A DNA stretch of 17,419 nt from Prochlorococcus sp. AG-363-L02 (GCA_003280185.1 QCFP01000015.1:1-17419); one strand, 5' to 3'. Counted from the stretch's first letter, positions 7,406 through 16,304 are shown. Notes: generated from the letters alone by a model not told the origin. A program made the numbers and translations.

Positions 7406-7434
7406 AAAAGACCCTGTCTATGACAGGGTCTTTT
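7406..7434 (+). terminator. Intrinsic terminator after rplL
   Basis: AAAAGACCCTGTC (7406-7418) pairs perfectly with GACAGGGTCTTTT (7422-7434) around a three-base TAT loop: 13 continuous pairs ending in a T-run. The matching A-run on the 5' side makes it work in either orientation. It lies 101 nt past the rplL stop and very probably ends the ribosomal-protein transcript. Confidence 0.93.
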
Positions 7435-7448
7435 AGGTGGAAATCACC

Positions 7449-7531
7449 AGGAGTCTTTCCTTGTTTCGACCCTGAAAAATTCCTCACCCCTCACACAAGC
7501 ATAAAGATAACTTCCTATCTCATGATTATGC
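7449..7531 (+). ncRNA. Candidate small RNA or leader in the rplL-rnhA gap
   Basis: The 370-bp gap between rplL and rnhA holds no credible coding sequence. After the terminator, AGGAGT (7449-7454) can pair with ATTCCT (7479-7484, one wobble). A pyrimidine-rich tract with ACCCCTCACAC (7486-7496) follows. Then comes a second stem: GCATAA (7499-7504) with TTATGC (7526-7531), stacked on AGATA (7505-7509) with TATCT (7516-7520) around ACTTCC. A hairpin / unpaired CUCACAC / hairpin order resembles cyanobacterial Yfr1, whose conserved core is ACUCCUCACAC. One base of the core differs, the locus is not the usual one, and no T-run ends the second stem. The remainder to 7675 shows TATAAA at 7534-7539, a possible -10 box, and no other clear signal. 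Confidence 0.2.
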
Positions 7532-7675
7532 CTTATAAAAGGGGCGCTATTTCAACTGTCCTATAGAAAGATCTTTACTTTATTAGCTTTCTGTTGGAAT
7601 GTGGTAGTAGGGATTTGTATTGTTCCTAATTCAGTTTCCAGGATGAATGCTTGAAGAAATTGACATACTTTTTTT

Positions 7676-8464
7676 ATGACTGATCAACCTCTAGGAAGGG
7701 TAATAGCGGCTGCAACTGATGGTGCATGCAGTGGTAATCCAGGTCCAGGGGGTTGGGCTGTCCTGTTTCGTTTTGAAAATGGCTTTTTAGAAGAATTTGG
7801 AGGACAGGTCAGGTCAACTACAAATAATCGGATGGAGTTGCAGGCGGCTTTAGAAGCATTAAAACGACTAAAGCAGTTTTCAATGCATCCAGATTTGCAG
7901 ATTCGCACGGACAGCAAATATTTGATTGATGGTTTTACGAAATGGATAACAGCTTGGAAAAAAAATGGATGGCGTACGTCGTCTGGTAAGGCTGTATTAA
8001 ATAAAGACTTGTGGTTGGCTTTGGATCATGCTCGATTGCAACAGGTTCCTTTTGCTTATGTAAAGGGCCACAGCGGGGATAAGGATAATGATCGTGTGGA
8101 TAAGATTGCTGTTGCTTTTTCCAAAGGTCTTTCGATCAAACTAAATACCAGGACTGATCATCAAGAGAATTCAATTCCACACGAATCAAGTCTTAGAGAT
8201 AAAGCAATTTCGGATATTGCTCCAATGAATCTGCAGAAACTTTTGACACGATTTGAGCTTGCAGATCATTTTGCCAACTCTGGTCATACCCTCAGCGATG
8301 GTGAGATCGCGCAATTAATCGAAGAGCCTATTGAAAAAATTCGAACAATTACTGAGTCATGGGTTTGGCGAGATTGGGTTATTGAGCCTTTAAGTAACCA
8401 AAAGTGGCGTTTACGGAACAATTTGGAAAATATCATTTCATCAGAGGATCGATGTAATGACTGA
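7676..8464 (+). CDS. rnhA: Ribonuclease HI with C-terminal extension
   Basis: RNase HI cuts the RNA strand of RNA-DNA hybrids, clearing R-loops and primers. Residues 10-150 form the type I RNase H fold with all expected active-site residues: Asp15 in [14 protein letters not shown], Glu54 in [10 protein letters not shown], Asp79 in [10 protein letters not shown], His132 in [10 protein letters not shown] and Asp142 in DRVDK. E. coli RNase HI ends near residue 155; this protein has 262, so about 110 residues are extra. The extension has a polar linker (~151-190), then a compact segment (~192-250) with [20 protein letters not shown], which looks like a small helical, possibly helix-turn-helix, domain. 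It is related to nothing I can name. It lies 370 bp after rplL and overlaps pyrD by 8 bp, so the two are translationally linked. Confidence 0.93.
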   Translation: MTDQPLGRVIAAATDGACSGNPGPGGWAVLFRFENGFLEEFGGQVRSTTNNRMELQAALEALKRLKQFSMHPDLQIRTDSKYLIDGFTKWITAWKKNGWRTSSGKAVLNKDLWLALDHARLQQVPFAYVKGHSGDKDNDRVDKIAVAFSKGLSIKLNTRTDHQENSIPHESSLRDKAISDIAPMNLQKLLTRFELADHFANSGHTLSDGEIAQLIEEPIEKIRTITESWVWRDWVIEPLSNQKWRLRNNLENIISSEDRCND

Positions 8465-9635
8465 GAAATCGCAAGTTGCTTTAAGCCCAATTGCACATCT
8501 TTATCAACGATGGTTTGGTCCTCTCTTGAGGAATGACGAAGGTTTTGATGCTGAGCAGTTGACACAGATTGCATTGGCTGTTTTAGGTCAAGTGTCACGA
8601 CGAAGGGAGTGGCCTTTTTTATCTGGACTTTTATCAGATATGGCAAAAGATTTGCAGCGATTAGATTTGCGGCTTGAGCAAAGACTTTTTGGTTGTTGTT
8701 TCCCTAATCCCATAGGGCTGGCTGCAGGTTTTGATAAGAATGGTATTGCGGCTGGAATTTGGGATCGATTTGGATTCGGTTTTGCTGAGCTTGGTACAGT
8801 TACTTTTAATGCTCAGGAAGGAAATCCTCGACCTCGATTATTTCGGCTGGCTGCTGAACAAGCTGCATTAAATCGTATGGGATTTAATAATAAGGGGGCT
8901 CGGGTTATGTATAGAACTCTTGAACAGCAGGCTTTACTTCCTCGAGGACAGCGACTTTTCCCTATAGGGATAAATTTAGGGAAGTCTCGTATTACACCTT
9001 TAGAGCTTGCTTCTAATGATTATTTTGCCTCCCTGGAATTGTTGGCTCCTTTTGCCGATTATGTAGTGCTTAATGTCAGCTCTCCAAATACTCCAGGATT
9101 GAGAGACCTTCAGCAACCAAGACAGTTAAGGCTTTTAGTGGAACGGTTGCGTGGTCTAGATGGTTGTCCGCCTTTATTGGTAAAGATTGCTCCAGACTTA
9201 AAAGACCAAGAGATAGACGATTTAGCAAGATTGGCTACCGATGAAAGTCTTGAAGGAATTATTGCTGTGAATACTAGTTTAAATAGATTGGGTTTAGAAA
9301 ATAGAGTTCTTACTCAAACTGGACGAGCGCTCGAGGAGGAGTCTGGAGGTCTGAGTGGTACACCATTGTGCGATAGAGCTTTGGAAGTGTTGAAACGATT
9401 AAGAGCCATAGTTGGGTCATCTATTCCTCTTGTAGGGGTTGGGGGCATTTCTTCTTCAAAAGACGCTTGGGAGCGAATTGCTGCGGGTGCCTCTTTGGTG
9501 CAGCTTTATACAGGTTGGATTTTTCAAGGTCCCGATTTAGTCCCTCGCATTTCAGAAGGCATCCTTATGCAGCTTGAGAAACATGGATTTAGGCATATTT
9601 CGGAAGCAGTCGGTAGTGAGGTGCCATGGACTTAG
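8457..9635 (+). CDS. pyrD: Dihydroorotate dehydrogenase (quinone), class 2
   Basis: PyrD oxidises dihydroorotate to orotate in pyrimidine synthesis, passing electrons through FMN to membrane quinones. Residues 1-~75 are the helical N-terminal part that places class 2 enzymes on the membrane. The barrel follows, with [13 protein letters not shown] (84-96), [27 protein letters not shown] (172-177), and [15 protein letters not shown] (205-219), where Ser209 matches the catalytic serine of class 2 (class 1 uses cysteine). VKIAPDL, VNTS and [16 protein letters not shown] (324-339) complete the FMN site. The 392-residue length is slightly above E. coli (336). The ATG at 8457 has AGAGGA 8 nt upstream and lies inside the end of rnhA, which favours coupled translation. 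Confidence 0.97.
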   Translation: MTEKSQVALSPIAHLYQRWFGPLLRNDEGFDAEQLTQIALAVLGQVSRRREWPFLSGLLSDMAKDLQRLDLRLEQRLFGCCFPNPIGLAAGFDKNGIAAGIWDRFGFGFAELGTVTFNAQEGNPRPRLFRLAAEQAALNRMGFNNKGARVMYRTLEQQALLPRGQRLFPIGINLGKSRITPLELASNDYFASLELLAPFADYVVLNVSSPNTPGLRDLQQPRQLRLLVERLRGLDGCPPLLVKIAPDLKDQEIDDLARLATDESLEGIIAVNTSLNRLGLENRVLTQTGRALEEESGGLSGTPLCDRALEVLKRLRAIVGSSIPLVGVGGISSSKDAWERIAAGASLVQLYTGWIFQGPDLVPRISEGILMQLEKHGFRHISEAVGSEVPWT

Positions 9636-9637
9636 TT

Positions 9638-9670
9638 CAGAATGGGTTGTCACTTTTCCGACCAATTCTG
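9638..9670. repeat. Imperfect inverted repeat after pyrD
   Basis: CAGAAT (9638-9643) pairs with ATTCTG (9665-9670). After one mismatch, GGT (9645-9647) pairs with ACC (9661-9663). It begins 3 nt after the pyrD stop. The nearest T-run is about 18 nt further on, so it is at best a weak terminator or 3'-end stabilising stem. The rest of the 127-bp gap before the next gene has no clear signal. Confidence 0.35.
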
Positions 9671-9762
9671 TGGGGAATAATTTCAAATTTTTTCATGTAT
9701 GGCTGTATGACTAGTAGTCCCTATACGAGATTTGTCTTGAGCATCTCCTTTTTGATTGATTT

Positions 9763-10848
9763 ATGAGTGAAGTAATTTCTTTGCATGGTGGCAACCTGAT
9801 TTATGAAGGGAGAAGACTGGGATGTAGACCTGATCAATTATTGGACGCAAGTGCATCTTTAGTCCCTTTCCCAATGAGTAAGTCTTTACGTCGATGTCTT
9901 GTTAAAGCCCTTAGAGAAGACGTGTTGCATCACTATCCTGATAGGGATCATCTCGAGTTGCGTCAGGCCATTGCTAAATGGCATCAGATTGATGCTGCAA
10001 TGGTATTACCAGGCAATGGTGCTGCAGAATTAATTACCTGGGCGGCTCGGGATGCTTCTTTTCAAGGGTTAAGTTCATTACCTTCCCCAGGGTTTGCTGA
10101 TTACGAAAGAGCTCTTCGTTGTTGGCAGGCAGCCTTTCGGTATGAGTCTTTACCAAGGGTATGGTCAGCTACTAGACCACAGTTGTTTCCATTGACTCCT
10201 AAATCAGATGTTCTTTGGATAACTAATCCTCATAATCCTACTGGGCAGTTATGGAGTAGAGAATCAATTAAGAGTTGTCTACCTAACTATAAGCTTGTTA
10301 TTTGTGATGAGGCCTTTTTGCCTTTGGTGCCATGTGGTGAGGATGAATCACTTGTCTCATTGATAGCTAATAATTCTAATTTGGTTGTTATTCGTAGTTT
10401 GACAAAACTATTTTCCTTGCCAGGGTTAAGAATTGGTTATGCGATTGGAGATCCTGAGCGCTTAGAACGATGGAAGAACTGGCGTGATCCATGGCCTTTA
10501 AATGCCTTGGCAATAGCTGGTGGAATTTATTTAATGACGAATACTCCTTCCGTAGAAAGTTGGATACAAAGAGTACATCGCTGGGTAGAGAAGGAGGGAG
10601 CATGGATATATCGTAATTTGGATCAGCTTCCAGGAATCACACCTTATCCATCCGCTGCAAATTTTTTACTTATAGAAGGAGATGTTTCTATGTTGTCTAT
10701 TAATAAGCAGATGGCTCAGAAACGGATCTTATTAAGAGACTGCCGCTCTTTTGTTGACCTTGATGAACGATGGCTGAGAATATCTCTGAAAGGGCGACTT
10801 GATAATAGAAGAATTGTAAATGCTTTGGGAACTTGTCTATCCCATTAA
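9763..10848 (+). CDS. cobD: CobD-like threonine-phosphate decarboxylase (PLP, fold type I)
   Basis: CobD decarboxylates L-threonine O-3-phosphate to 1-amino-2-propanol phosphate, the linker joining the corrin ring to the nucleotide loop. The N-terminal [27 protein letters not shown] region matches the HGGN start typical of CobD/CobC rather than of histidinol-phosphate aminotransferase, its close relative. Visible PLP-site elements are [31 protein letters not shown] (154-161), Asp182 in VICDEAF, and the Schiff-base lysine Lys215 in [16 protein letters not shown]. The length (361) equals that of the Salmonella enzyme. Picocyanobacteria make pseudocobalamin, so a CobD is expected. No other cobalamin genes lie nearby. 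The last 4 bp overlap the convergent murG stop. HisC-like activity remains a less likely alternative. Confidence 0.85.
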   Translation: MSEVISLHGGNLIYEGRRLGCRPDQLLDASASLVPFPMSKSLRRCLVKALREDVLHHYPDRDHLELRQAIAKWHQIDAAMVLPGNGAAELITWAARDASFQGLSSLPSPGFADYERALRCWQAAFRYESLPRVWSATRPQLFPLTPKSDVLWITNPHNPTGQLWSRESIKSCLPNYKLVICDEAFLPLVPCGEDESLVSLIANNSNLVVIRSLTKLFSLPGLRIGYAIGDPERLERWKNWRDPWPLNALAIAGGIYLMTNTPSVESWIQRVHRWVEKEGAWIYRNLDQLPGITPYPSAANFLLIEGDVSMLSINKQMAQKRILLRDCRSFVDLDERWLRISLKGRLDNRRIVNALGTCLSH

Positions 10849-11918
10849 ATAAGCCCTTCTAAAATTTTGACAATTCTTTTTTCAGCATCCTTAACAGCTA
10901 ATTTTCTTATTTGCTTGCTCATTGTAAGTAGAAGATCTTCTTTTGACCCTTTTGTTGATAGTCGTGGATTTAGTAAATAAGTAATGTTGTTTCTAAGACT
11001 ATATTCATTGGCTTTATGTTGATGAACTATCACTGCTCCCCCAAATGATGCAACACATGAGGCATTCGCATCTTGATGTCTATCGGAAGCATTCGGAAAT
11101 GGCACCAAAATACTTGGTGTTCCACATATGGCAAGTTCACTGATGCTACCTGCACCAGCTCTGCTAATAGCCAAGTCTGCATTTTGAAGGAGCCCTGCGA
11201 CCTCTTCAGTGAATTTTTTTTCAATGAGGTTGGGATGGTTTATATGATTAATTTCCTTATCATTGTTTCCAGTTATATGAACAACTCTGCAACCTGCTTC
11301 TAGCAGAGATGGTAACAAAGGTCTAACCATTCGATTTAGTCCTATAGCGCCTTGACTACCGCCTATAACGATTAATAGGGGACCTGAACCGATAGGTACC
11401 CATGTTGGTAAAGGTTGAATTTGATAAAACTCTGCTCTAACAGGCGTTCCGGTAAGGATCGTCTTTATTCGTGGGATCTGTCTAGCTGTATCTGGAAGTC
11501 CGATAGCCACCACTTTGCAGAATCTCCCCATGAAGCGGGTTACTTTCCCAGGGATCACATTGGATTCATGGAGTAAAACTGGTATCTGGCATAGCCTTGC
11601 GGCTAAAATTGCAGGCGCTGCTATATATCCACCTGTTGTAAAAACTACTTGTATTTTTTCTTTTTTTATCAACCTTCGTATTTTTAGGCTTACCGAAAGC
11701 GCTTGCAGTAATCGTAGAAGTTTGTGAAAAAAGCTATTTTGTAGTCCACCCGCGCTAACTGTGGTGAGGTGGTATTCAGTCGGGATGATTTTTGCCTCAA
11801 GTCTGTCTGGTACACCTATCCATCTGCATTGCCAGGTGGCAGGTAAAGCTTTTGCTACTGCTAATGCGGGGTAAATATGTCCACCTGTTCCACTTGCTGC
11901 AATAAGGAGTTTTGGCAT
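10845..11918 (-). CDS. murG: UDP-GlcNAc:undecaprenyl-PP-MurNAc-pentapeptide GlcNAc transferase
   Basis: MurG adds GlcNAc to lipid I, giving lipid II, at the inner face of the plasma membrane, the last cytosolic step of peptidoglycan synthesis. Starting at the ATG at 11918, the 357-residue product begins [20 protein letters not shown], placing the GTGGH diphosphate-binding loop at 10-14 as in other MurG proteins. An upstream in-frame GTG at 11987 would add 23 unconserved residues and run into the divergent gene, so I rejected it. Other hallmarks are [15 protein letters not shown] (114-128), GGSQGA (186-191), and [22 protein letters not shown] (252-273) with [14 protein letters not shown], which contact UDP-GlcNAc. 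It converges on cobD with a 4-bp overlap of stop codons and is divergent from a secreted hypothetical protein. Confidence 0.95.
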   Translation of the reverse strand: MPKLLIAASGTGGHIYPALAVAKALPATWQCRWIGVPDRLEAKIIPTEYHLTTVSAGGLQNSFFHKLLRLLQALSVSLKIRRLIKKEKIQVVFTTGGYIAAPAILAARLCQIPVLLHESNVIPGKVTRFMGRFCKVVAIGLPDTARQIPRIKTILTGTPVRAEFYQIQPLPTWVPIGSGPLLIVIGGSQGAIGLNRMVRPLLPSLLEAGCRVVHITGNNDKEINHINHPNLIEKKFTEEVAGLLQNADLAISRAGAGSISELAICGTPSILVPFPNASDRHQDANASCVASFGGAVIVHQHKANEYSLRNNITYLLNPRLSTKGSKEDLLLTMSKQIRKLAVKDAEKRIVKILEGLI

Positions 11919-11978
11919 CGTATTTGGCACATTATGCGAAGTGCCGATTAACTTGTCTTTATTAGACCAAACACTAAC

Positions 11979-12725
11979 TTGCGACACTCAACAAAGGCTG
12001 TTTTTGCATCATCTCTGTTGGCGTTAATGATTTTGATGGGATTGTCCTCATCAAGAGCAGGCGACACACTGGTGTTAGTTGATGAAATAGAGACTGCATT
12101 AAATAGCTCTTCAGAGGGCACTCTTAGTAATTTCTTTGATGTTGAGCAGTCTTCTGATTTATTGCTTCGCTTTAGAAGGTTGAAAACTCGGTTCCCAGAT
12201 GCTAGATGGCTTTTGAAGCCCTCTAGCAAGCTTCAGGATGGCCGTTCAACTCTGGAAGTATTTATTAATGGCAGCACTAAATTAAAAGAACAAGATTATC
12301 ATTTTCAATCTAAACAAATTCTGGCTTTTCGTACTCGCAAGGAAAAGATTATTGATCAGGAATTGTTATTTGAGGAGTCAATTCTTAGAAGCAATAATCA
12401 CTTAATTCCGATCACTTTGCAAATACCTGATGCTGTCCTTACTGGTAGTAGATATGACATTGATGTTTTATTTGATGAGCCATTAGGAGAATCAATTGTT
12501 GCTGCAGGTTTGATTGACCTGACAAGTAAACAGATTAATGGCGATGAGAGTCCTGAGATATTGCTTGCGCCTATGCATGGGGGAGGACTATTTAAATCAG
12601 TACTTGCTCCCCTTGTCCCAGGGACCCAGACTTGGGCTATTCTTTTGGCTCATACTAATGGAATTATTTCGGTAACGAAGTTGGTTAGAGTTGTCCCAAC
12701 AGAAGAAGAATTGGCAATTAATTAA
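11979..12725 (+). CDS. Hypothetical exported protein
   Basis: I do not recognise a named family. The 248-residue product begins with a typical Sec signal peptide: RHSTK, a hydrophobic core [18 protein letters not shown] (7-24), and a probable signal peptidase I site after SRA (25-27). There is no lipobox cysteine. The mature part (~28-248) is mixed alpha/beta with no further membrane segment and no cysteines, so it is probably periplasmic or in the thylakoid lumen. It contains a conspicuous MHGGG near residue 201. The start is a TTG at 11979; an in-frame ATG at 12027 would remove most of the signal peptide. It is divergent from murG across 60 bp and converges on pgk with a 20-bp gap. Position next to murG may hint at an envelope role, but this is guesswork. 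Confidence 0.75.
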   Translation: MRHSTKAVFASSLLALMILMGLSSSRAGDTLVLVDEIETALNSSSEGTLSNFFDVEQSSDLLLRFRRLKTRFPDARWLLKPSSKLQDGRSTLEVFINGSTKLKEQDYHFQSKQILAFRTRKEKIIDQELLFEESILRSNNHLIPITLQIPDAVLTGSRYDIDVLFDEPLGESIVAAGLIDLTSKQINGDESPEILLAPMHGGGLFKSVLAPLVPGTQTWAILLAHTNGIISVTKLVRVVPTEEELAIN

Positions 12726-12745
12726 ATAATTATTGCCTTGCACCT

Positions 12746-13960
12746 TCATGTTCCGCTTGCTTCGTCTAAAGCTGCTACACCAGGTAGAACTTTACCTTCT
12801 AATAATTCTAAACTTGCTCCACCTCCAGTAGAAATGTGAGACATCTTTTCAGCAAGACCAGCTTTTTCAACTGCTGCAACTGAGTCACCACCACCAATAA
12901 TGGTACAACAACCAGTAGATCCAATTTTTGCAAGTGTGCTTGCTATAGCGTTAGTTCCCTTGGCAAATTTGTCGAATTCAAATACTCCCATAGGTCCATT
13001 CCAAATGACTGTTTGACAATTCTCTAGGGCTGATTGGAATGTTGCGATTGATTCTGGACCAATGTCAAGACCCATCCATCCATCTGGCATTGCATTTATA
13101 GATGTGATTTTGGAATTGGCATCAGGAGAGAAATCATCAGCAAGTACAACATCTGATGGCAATAACAATTCCACTCCTTTCGCTTTGGCTTTCTCTTCGA
13201 GGTTTTTTGCAAGTTCAAGTTTGTCATTTTCAATCAAGCTTTTTCCTACATCTAGGCCTCTTGCTTTATAGAAGGTAAATATCATCCCTCCACCAATTAA
13301 TACCTTGTCGCATTTGTCGATTAAAGACTCAAGAACACCTATTTTGCTACTTACTTTAGAGCCCCCTACAATTGCTGCTAATGGCCTTTTGGGTTGATCT
13401 ATAGCCCCTTGGAGATATTGCAGTTCTTTTTCCATTAGATAACCGGCAACATTTGGAGATAGGAACTTGGTAACTCCTTCAGTGGAAGCATGTGCACGAT
13501 GTGCTGCTCCAAATGCATCATTTACATAAACCTCTGCTAGGGAAGCCAGACTTTTAGCAAAACCCGGTTCATTTTTTTCTTCTTCAGCGAAGAAACGGAC
13601 ATTCTCTAGAAGTAAAACGTCACCATTTTCCATGGCGGCCACTTTGTTTGATGCGTCTTCGCCAATGCAACTATTGCTTTTTTGAACTTGTTTATTGAGC
13701 AGCTCACTTAGGCGAGCAGCAACAGGTGTGAGGCGCATTCCTTCTTTGACTTCTCCCTTTGGTCTACCGAAATGAGCACAAAGGATCACTCGCGCACTTT
13801 TATGAATGAGATCATTAATTGTTGGGATTGCTGCGCGGATCCTTGTGTCATCGGTTATTTGGCCTTGATTATTTAGAGGAACATTGAAGTCCACGCGAAC
13901 TAAGACTCGTTTGCCCCTGAGATCTGCTGTGCTGAGGTTAGATAGAGAACGCTTCGCCAT
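12746..13960 (-). CDS. pgk: Phosphoglycerate kinase
   Basis: Pgk transfers phosphate between 1,3-bisphosphoglycerate and ADP; in cyanobacteria the same enzyme serves the Calvin cycle and glycolysis. The 404 residues match the usual length. [10 protein letters not shown] (21-30), FGRPKGE (64-70) and the AHRAHAST segment form the substrate side. [37 protein letters not shown] (~321-333) and [11 protein letters not shown] (~356-366) form the nucleotide side and hinge. The C-terminus [20 protein letters not shown] is standard. The start is the ATG at 13960, which begins [10 protein letters not shown] as expected. It is divergent from the usp gene and converges on the exported protein gene. The 22 bp beyond its stop contain only an AT-rich palindrome, AATAATTATT. 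Confidence 0.98.
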   Translation of the reverse strand: MAKRSLSNLSTADLRGKRVLVRVDFNVPLNNQGQITDDTRIRAAIPTINDLIHKSARVILCAHFGRPKGEVKEGMRLTPVAARLSELLNKQVQKSNSCIGEDASNKVAAMENGDVLLLENVRFFAEEEKNEPGFAKSLASLAEVYVNDAFGAAHRAHASTEGVTKFLSPNVAGYLMEKELQYLQGAIDQPKRPLAAIVGGSKVSSKIGVLESLIDKCDKVLIGGGMIFTFYKARGLDVGKSLIENDKLELAKNLEEKAKAKGVELLLPSDVVLADDFSPDANSKITSINAMPDGWMGLDIGPESIATFQSALENCQTVIWNGPMGVFEFDKFAKGTNAIASTLAKIGSTGCCTIIGGGDSVAAVEKAGLAEKMSHISTGGGASLELLEGKVLPGVAALDEASGT

Positions 13961-14092
13961 GATGGTTATTTCGTGAAGTAACTAAACTGGCTGAGGTTAA
14001 CCCTTTGGTGGCCTTTTTGGCTTGCTGTGCAGTTGGCCAAATAACGTTGAAGTGCTCTACTACATAAGAGTTGAGTGTTGGAGCTGATTGAT

Positions 14093-14476
14093 TTGTTCGA
14101 AACAGTTCTTTTCCCAATAGGGCATCCTCGTCAGGCAATTGATACAGCAAAGAAGGCTTTGGACTTGGCAAGCGCTCAACAGAGCCAATTGATTTTGCTT
14201 GTAGTGGAAGATCCTGAGAGTACAGATGGAAATGATTCCACGTTGAGAAAGAACATATTAGAAACCATTTTGGATAGGTCTCATCAGGCTGGAATTGTTT
14301 GTGAGGCACTTAATAGAAAAGGGAAACCTGCTTTTGTGATTTGTGATGTAGCAGATGAAAAAAATGTTGATTTGATTGTGATGGGTACTAAGGGCATAAA
14401 CCTTGAGGAAGAAAAAGAAAGTATTGCTGTTCGTGTTATTCAGTTGGCACCTTGTCCTGTGTTAGTGGTGCCGTGA
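14093..14476 (+). CDS. Universal stress protein family (UspA-like)
   Basis: This is a small cytosolic alpha/beta protein of the Usp fold, a family linked to stress survival whose members often bind ATP. From the TTG at 14093 the product is 127 residues and starts FETVLFPIGHPRQAIDTAKKAL, the usual first strand and helix. The end reads VDLIVMGTKGINLEEEKESI, then APCPVLVVP. The family ATP motif is G-x2-G-x9-G-S/T; here G-TK-G is kept, but the spacing is shorter and the second glycine position is occupied by Glu, so ATP binding is doubtful. I prefer TTG 14093 because GGAG lies 9 nt upstream and the protein then begins as its relatives do; a GTG at 14075 would add six residues. Its stop overlaps the rbgA start (GTGA). 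Confidence 0.88.
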   Translation: MFETVLFPIGHPRQAIDTAKKALDLASAQQSQLILLVVEDPESTDGNDSTLRKNILETILDRSHQAGIVCEALNRKGKPAFVICDVADEKNVDLIVMGTKGINLEEEKESIAVRVIQLAPCPVLVVP

Positions 14477-15330
14477 GTTTTCCAACTATCCAGTGGTATC
14501 CAGGCCATATAGCTAAAGCAGAGCAACAATTAACCAATGGACTGGATAAAGTTGATTTGGTGATTGAAGTACGTGATGCAAGGATTCCTATATCCACTTC
14601 TCATCCGCATCTCAAGAAGTGGATACAGGGTAAGCAGCATCTATTAGTGATTAATCGACGTGACATGGTTTCTGGAGAAGCCATGCATTCATGGGATAAA
14701 TGGTTTAGGGATCAAGGCCAGACACCATGGTGGTGCGATGCGAAAAGAGGTACCGGTGTTAAGCAGATTCAGCAAGCTGCAATTCGTGCTGGGGATCATC
14801 TCAATCAGCGTCGTCTTTCGAGGGGGATGCGTATTCGGCCAGTACGCGCTCTCGTTTTGGGTTTTCCAAATGTTGGCAAGTCTGCTTTGATTAATAGATT
14901 GGTGCGTCAGAAGATTGTTGCGAGCGCTAGGCGCGCTGGTGTTACGAGGACTTTACGTTGGGTCAGAGTTGGCCAAGGTTTAGATTTGCTTGATGCTCCT
15001 GGAGTATTACCCCCAAGATTAGATAATCAGAAATCGGCTTTATTGCTTGCTATTTGTGATGATATTGGGATGGGAGCATATGACGTTCAAGTTGTTGCAG
15101 TTGAGTTTTTGAAAATGCTGGCTTTGTTAGAAAACAAGGTTGATGTTTCTAATCAGATTTTGCATACCCGTTACGGAATACCTTTTCCAACAGAACCCGA
15201 TGAATGTTTGAAGTGGTTGAGCCTTTTGGCACAAAGAAATACCTCAGGGCAGATTGAGAGGATGGCGCAAAGGGTTTTGGATGATTTTCGAAAATCTCAT
15301 TTGGGTTTGATTTCCTTGGAGCTGCCATGA
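14473..15330 (+). CDS. rbgA: Ribosome biogenesis GTPase YlqF/RbgA
   Basis: RbgA is a circularly permuted GTPase needed for late maturation of the 50S subunit. The motif order shows the permutation: G4 first (LLVINRRD, ending near residue 64), then G1 GFPNVGKS (130-137), a G2 region with GVTRT, and G3 DAPGV (174-178). G4 is NRRD instead of the common NKxD, which is frequent in this family. IQWYPGHIAKAE at the N-terminus is the family signature. I chose GTG at 14473 (285 residues) because the protein then begins just before IQWYPGH; a TTG at 14452 would add residues lying inside the usp gene. The GTGA overlap with usp and the ATGA overlap with the next gene show a tightly coupled three-gene operon. 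Nearby, rluD also acts on the 50S subunit. Confidence 0.94.
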   Translation: MSFPTIQWYPGHIAKAEQQLTNGLDKVDLVIEVRDARIPISTSHPHLKKWIQGKQHLLVINRRDMVSGEAMHSWDKWFRDQGQTPWWCDAKRGTGVKQIQQAAIRAGDHLNQRRLSRGMRIRPVRALVLGFPNVGKSALINRLVRQKIVASARRAGVTRTLRWVRVGQGLDLLDAPGVLPPRLDNQKSALLLAICDDIGMGAYDVQVVAVEFLKMLALLENKVDVSNQILHTRYGIPFPTEPDECLKWLSLLAQRNTSGQIERMAQRVLDDFRKSHLGLISLELP

Positions 15331-16304
15331 AGCTTGAGGAGAAAACACCTGAATTTGGAGAAGGAGAAGGAGAGCTGGTCAAGCTTATTTATCTCAGACC
15401 ATTGCCAATGAGACTTGATCGTTGGTTGGTTAGCCAAAGACAAGAACAAAGTCGTAGTCGCATACAGAAATTTATTGATGCAGGATATGTTCTTGTAAAT
15501 GGAAGTAAGGGACTTTCTAAAACACCTCTAAGAAAAGATGATGAGGTTCTCCTATGGATTCCACCTCCTGAGCCTTTGCCATATTTAAAGCCAGAAAAAA
15601 TGCAACTAAATATCCTATTTGAAGATGAATATTTGATTGTTATCAATAAACCTTCAGGCCTAACTGTTCACCCAGCACCGGGTAATAAAGATGGCACTTT
15701 AGTGAATGGTGTTTTACATCATTGTAGAGACCTACCAGGGATTAATGGAAAACTTAGGCCCGGCATAGTTCATCGTCTTGATAAGGATACAACAGGTTGC
15801 ATTGTTATTGCTAAGAATCAGGAATCTTTGGTGAGTTTGCAAAAGCAGATTCAAACTCGTATTGCATCACGTAATTATCTTGCTGTGGTTCATGGTGTAC
15901 CTAAAGGTGAAGAAGGAATAATCATTGGTCCTATCGGGAGGCATCCAGTTGATAGAAAGAAATATGCTGTTGTTTCCGATCAGAATGGAAGACATGCCTG
16001 CACAAATTGGCGTTTAAAAGAACGTTTAGGGGATTATTCATTGCTGAGCTTTAAGTTAGATACTGGCCGCACGCATCAAATACGAGTTCATTGCTTGCAC
16101 CAAGGCCATCCCATTGTGGGCGACCCTATTTATAGCCGTTGTAAAAAACTTCCTGTTGATCTACCTGGCCAGGCATTGCATGCAATTCACCTCGGCTTGG
16201 AACATCCTGTTACAGGAACAAGGATGGAGTTTAATGCTCCATTGCCCCCATCTTTTACTCAGTTATTATCTGTTTTGCGCAGAAGATTAGATCATTTATC
16301 TTGA
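15327..16304 (+). CDS. rluD: 23S rRNA pseudouridine synthase, RluA/RluD family
   Basis: The enzyme isomerises specific uridines to pseudouridine in large-subunit rRNA, or in tRNA for some members. The 325 residues have an acidic N-terminal stretch (1-18), an S4 RNA-binding domain (~28-75, MRLDRWLVSQRQEQSRSRIQ), then the RluA catalytic domain. This contains INKPSGLTVHPAPGN (106-120), HRLDKDTTG (149-157) with catalytic Asp152, and TGRTHQIRVH. The C-terminus QALHAIHLGLEHPVTG is typical. The S4 domain and length fit RluD best; RluC or another member is possible. The ATG at 15327 overlaps the rbgA stop as ATGA, with GGAG 5 nt upstream. The gene end overlaps the convergent ABC gene by 9 bp. Confidence 0.92.
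   Translation: MKLEEKTPEFGEGEGELVKLIYLRPLPMRLDRWLVSQRQEQSRSRIQKFIDAGYVLVNGSKGLSKTPLRKDDEVLLWIPPPEPLPYLKPEKMQLNILFEDEYLIVINKPSGLTVHPAPGNKDGTLVNGVLHHCRDLPGINGKLRPGIVHRLDKDTTGCIVIAKNQESLVSLQKQIQTRIASRNYLAVVHGVPKGEEGIIIGPIGRHPVDRKKYAVVSDQNGRHACTNWRLKERLGDYSLLSFKLDTGRTHQIRVHCLHQGHPIVGDPIYSRCKKLPVDLPGQALHAIHLGLEHPVTGTRMEFNAPLPPSFTQLLSVLRRRLDHLS

Noticed and set aside
7175..7423. 82-codon plus-strand frame running from rplL into the terminator
   Set aside because: It is out of frame with rplL, ends inside the terminator hairpin, and has no ribosome site or family resemblance.
7306..7675. rpoB start or small protein gene after rplL
   Set aside because: No frame of useful length with a plausible start is present, and a perfect terminator occupies the region. 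RNA polymerase genes are located elsewhere in this lineage.
11919..11987. Extended murG start at GTG 11987
   Set aside because: It adds 23 residues without similarity to MurG and overlaps the divergent gene start. ATG 11918 places the GTGGH loop at its usual position.
14016..14041. TTTGGC/GCCAAA and TTGGCCAA palindromes in the pgk-usp gap as a regulator site
   Set aside because: They do not match the NtcA GTA-N8-TAC pattern or another site I know, and arms this short are expected by chance in a gap of 114-132 bp.
13938..14309. Minus-strand frame across the pgk-usp gap
   Set aside because: It overlaps the start of pgk and the Usp coding region without any recognisable protein features.
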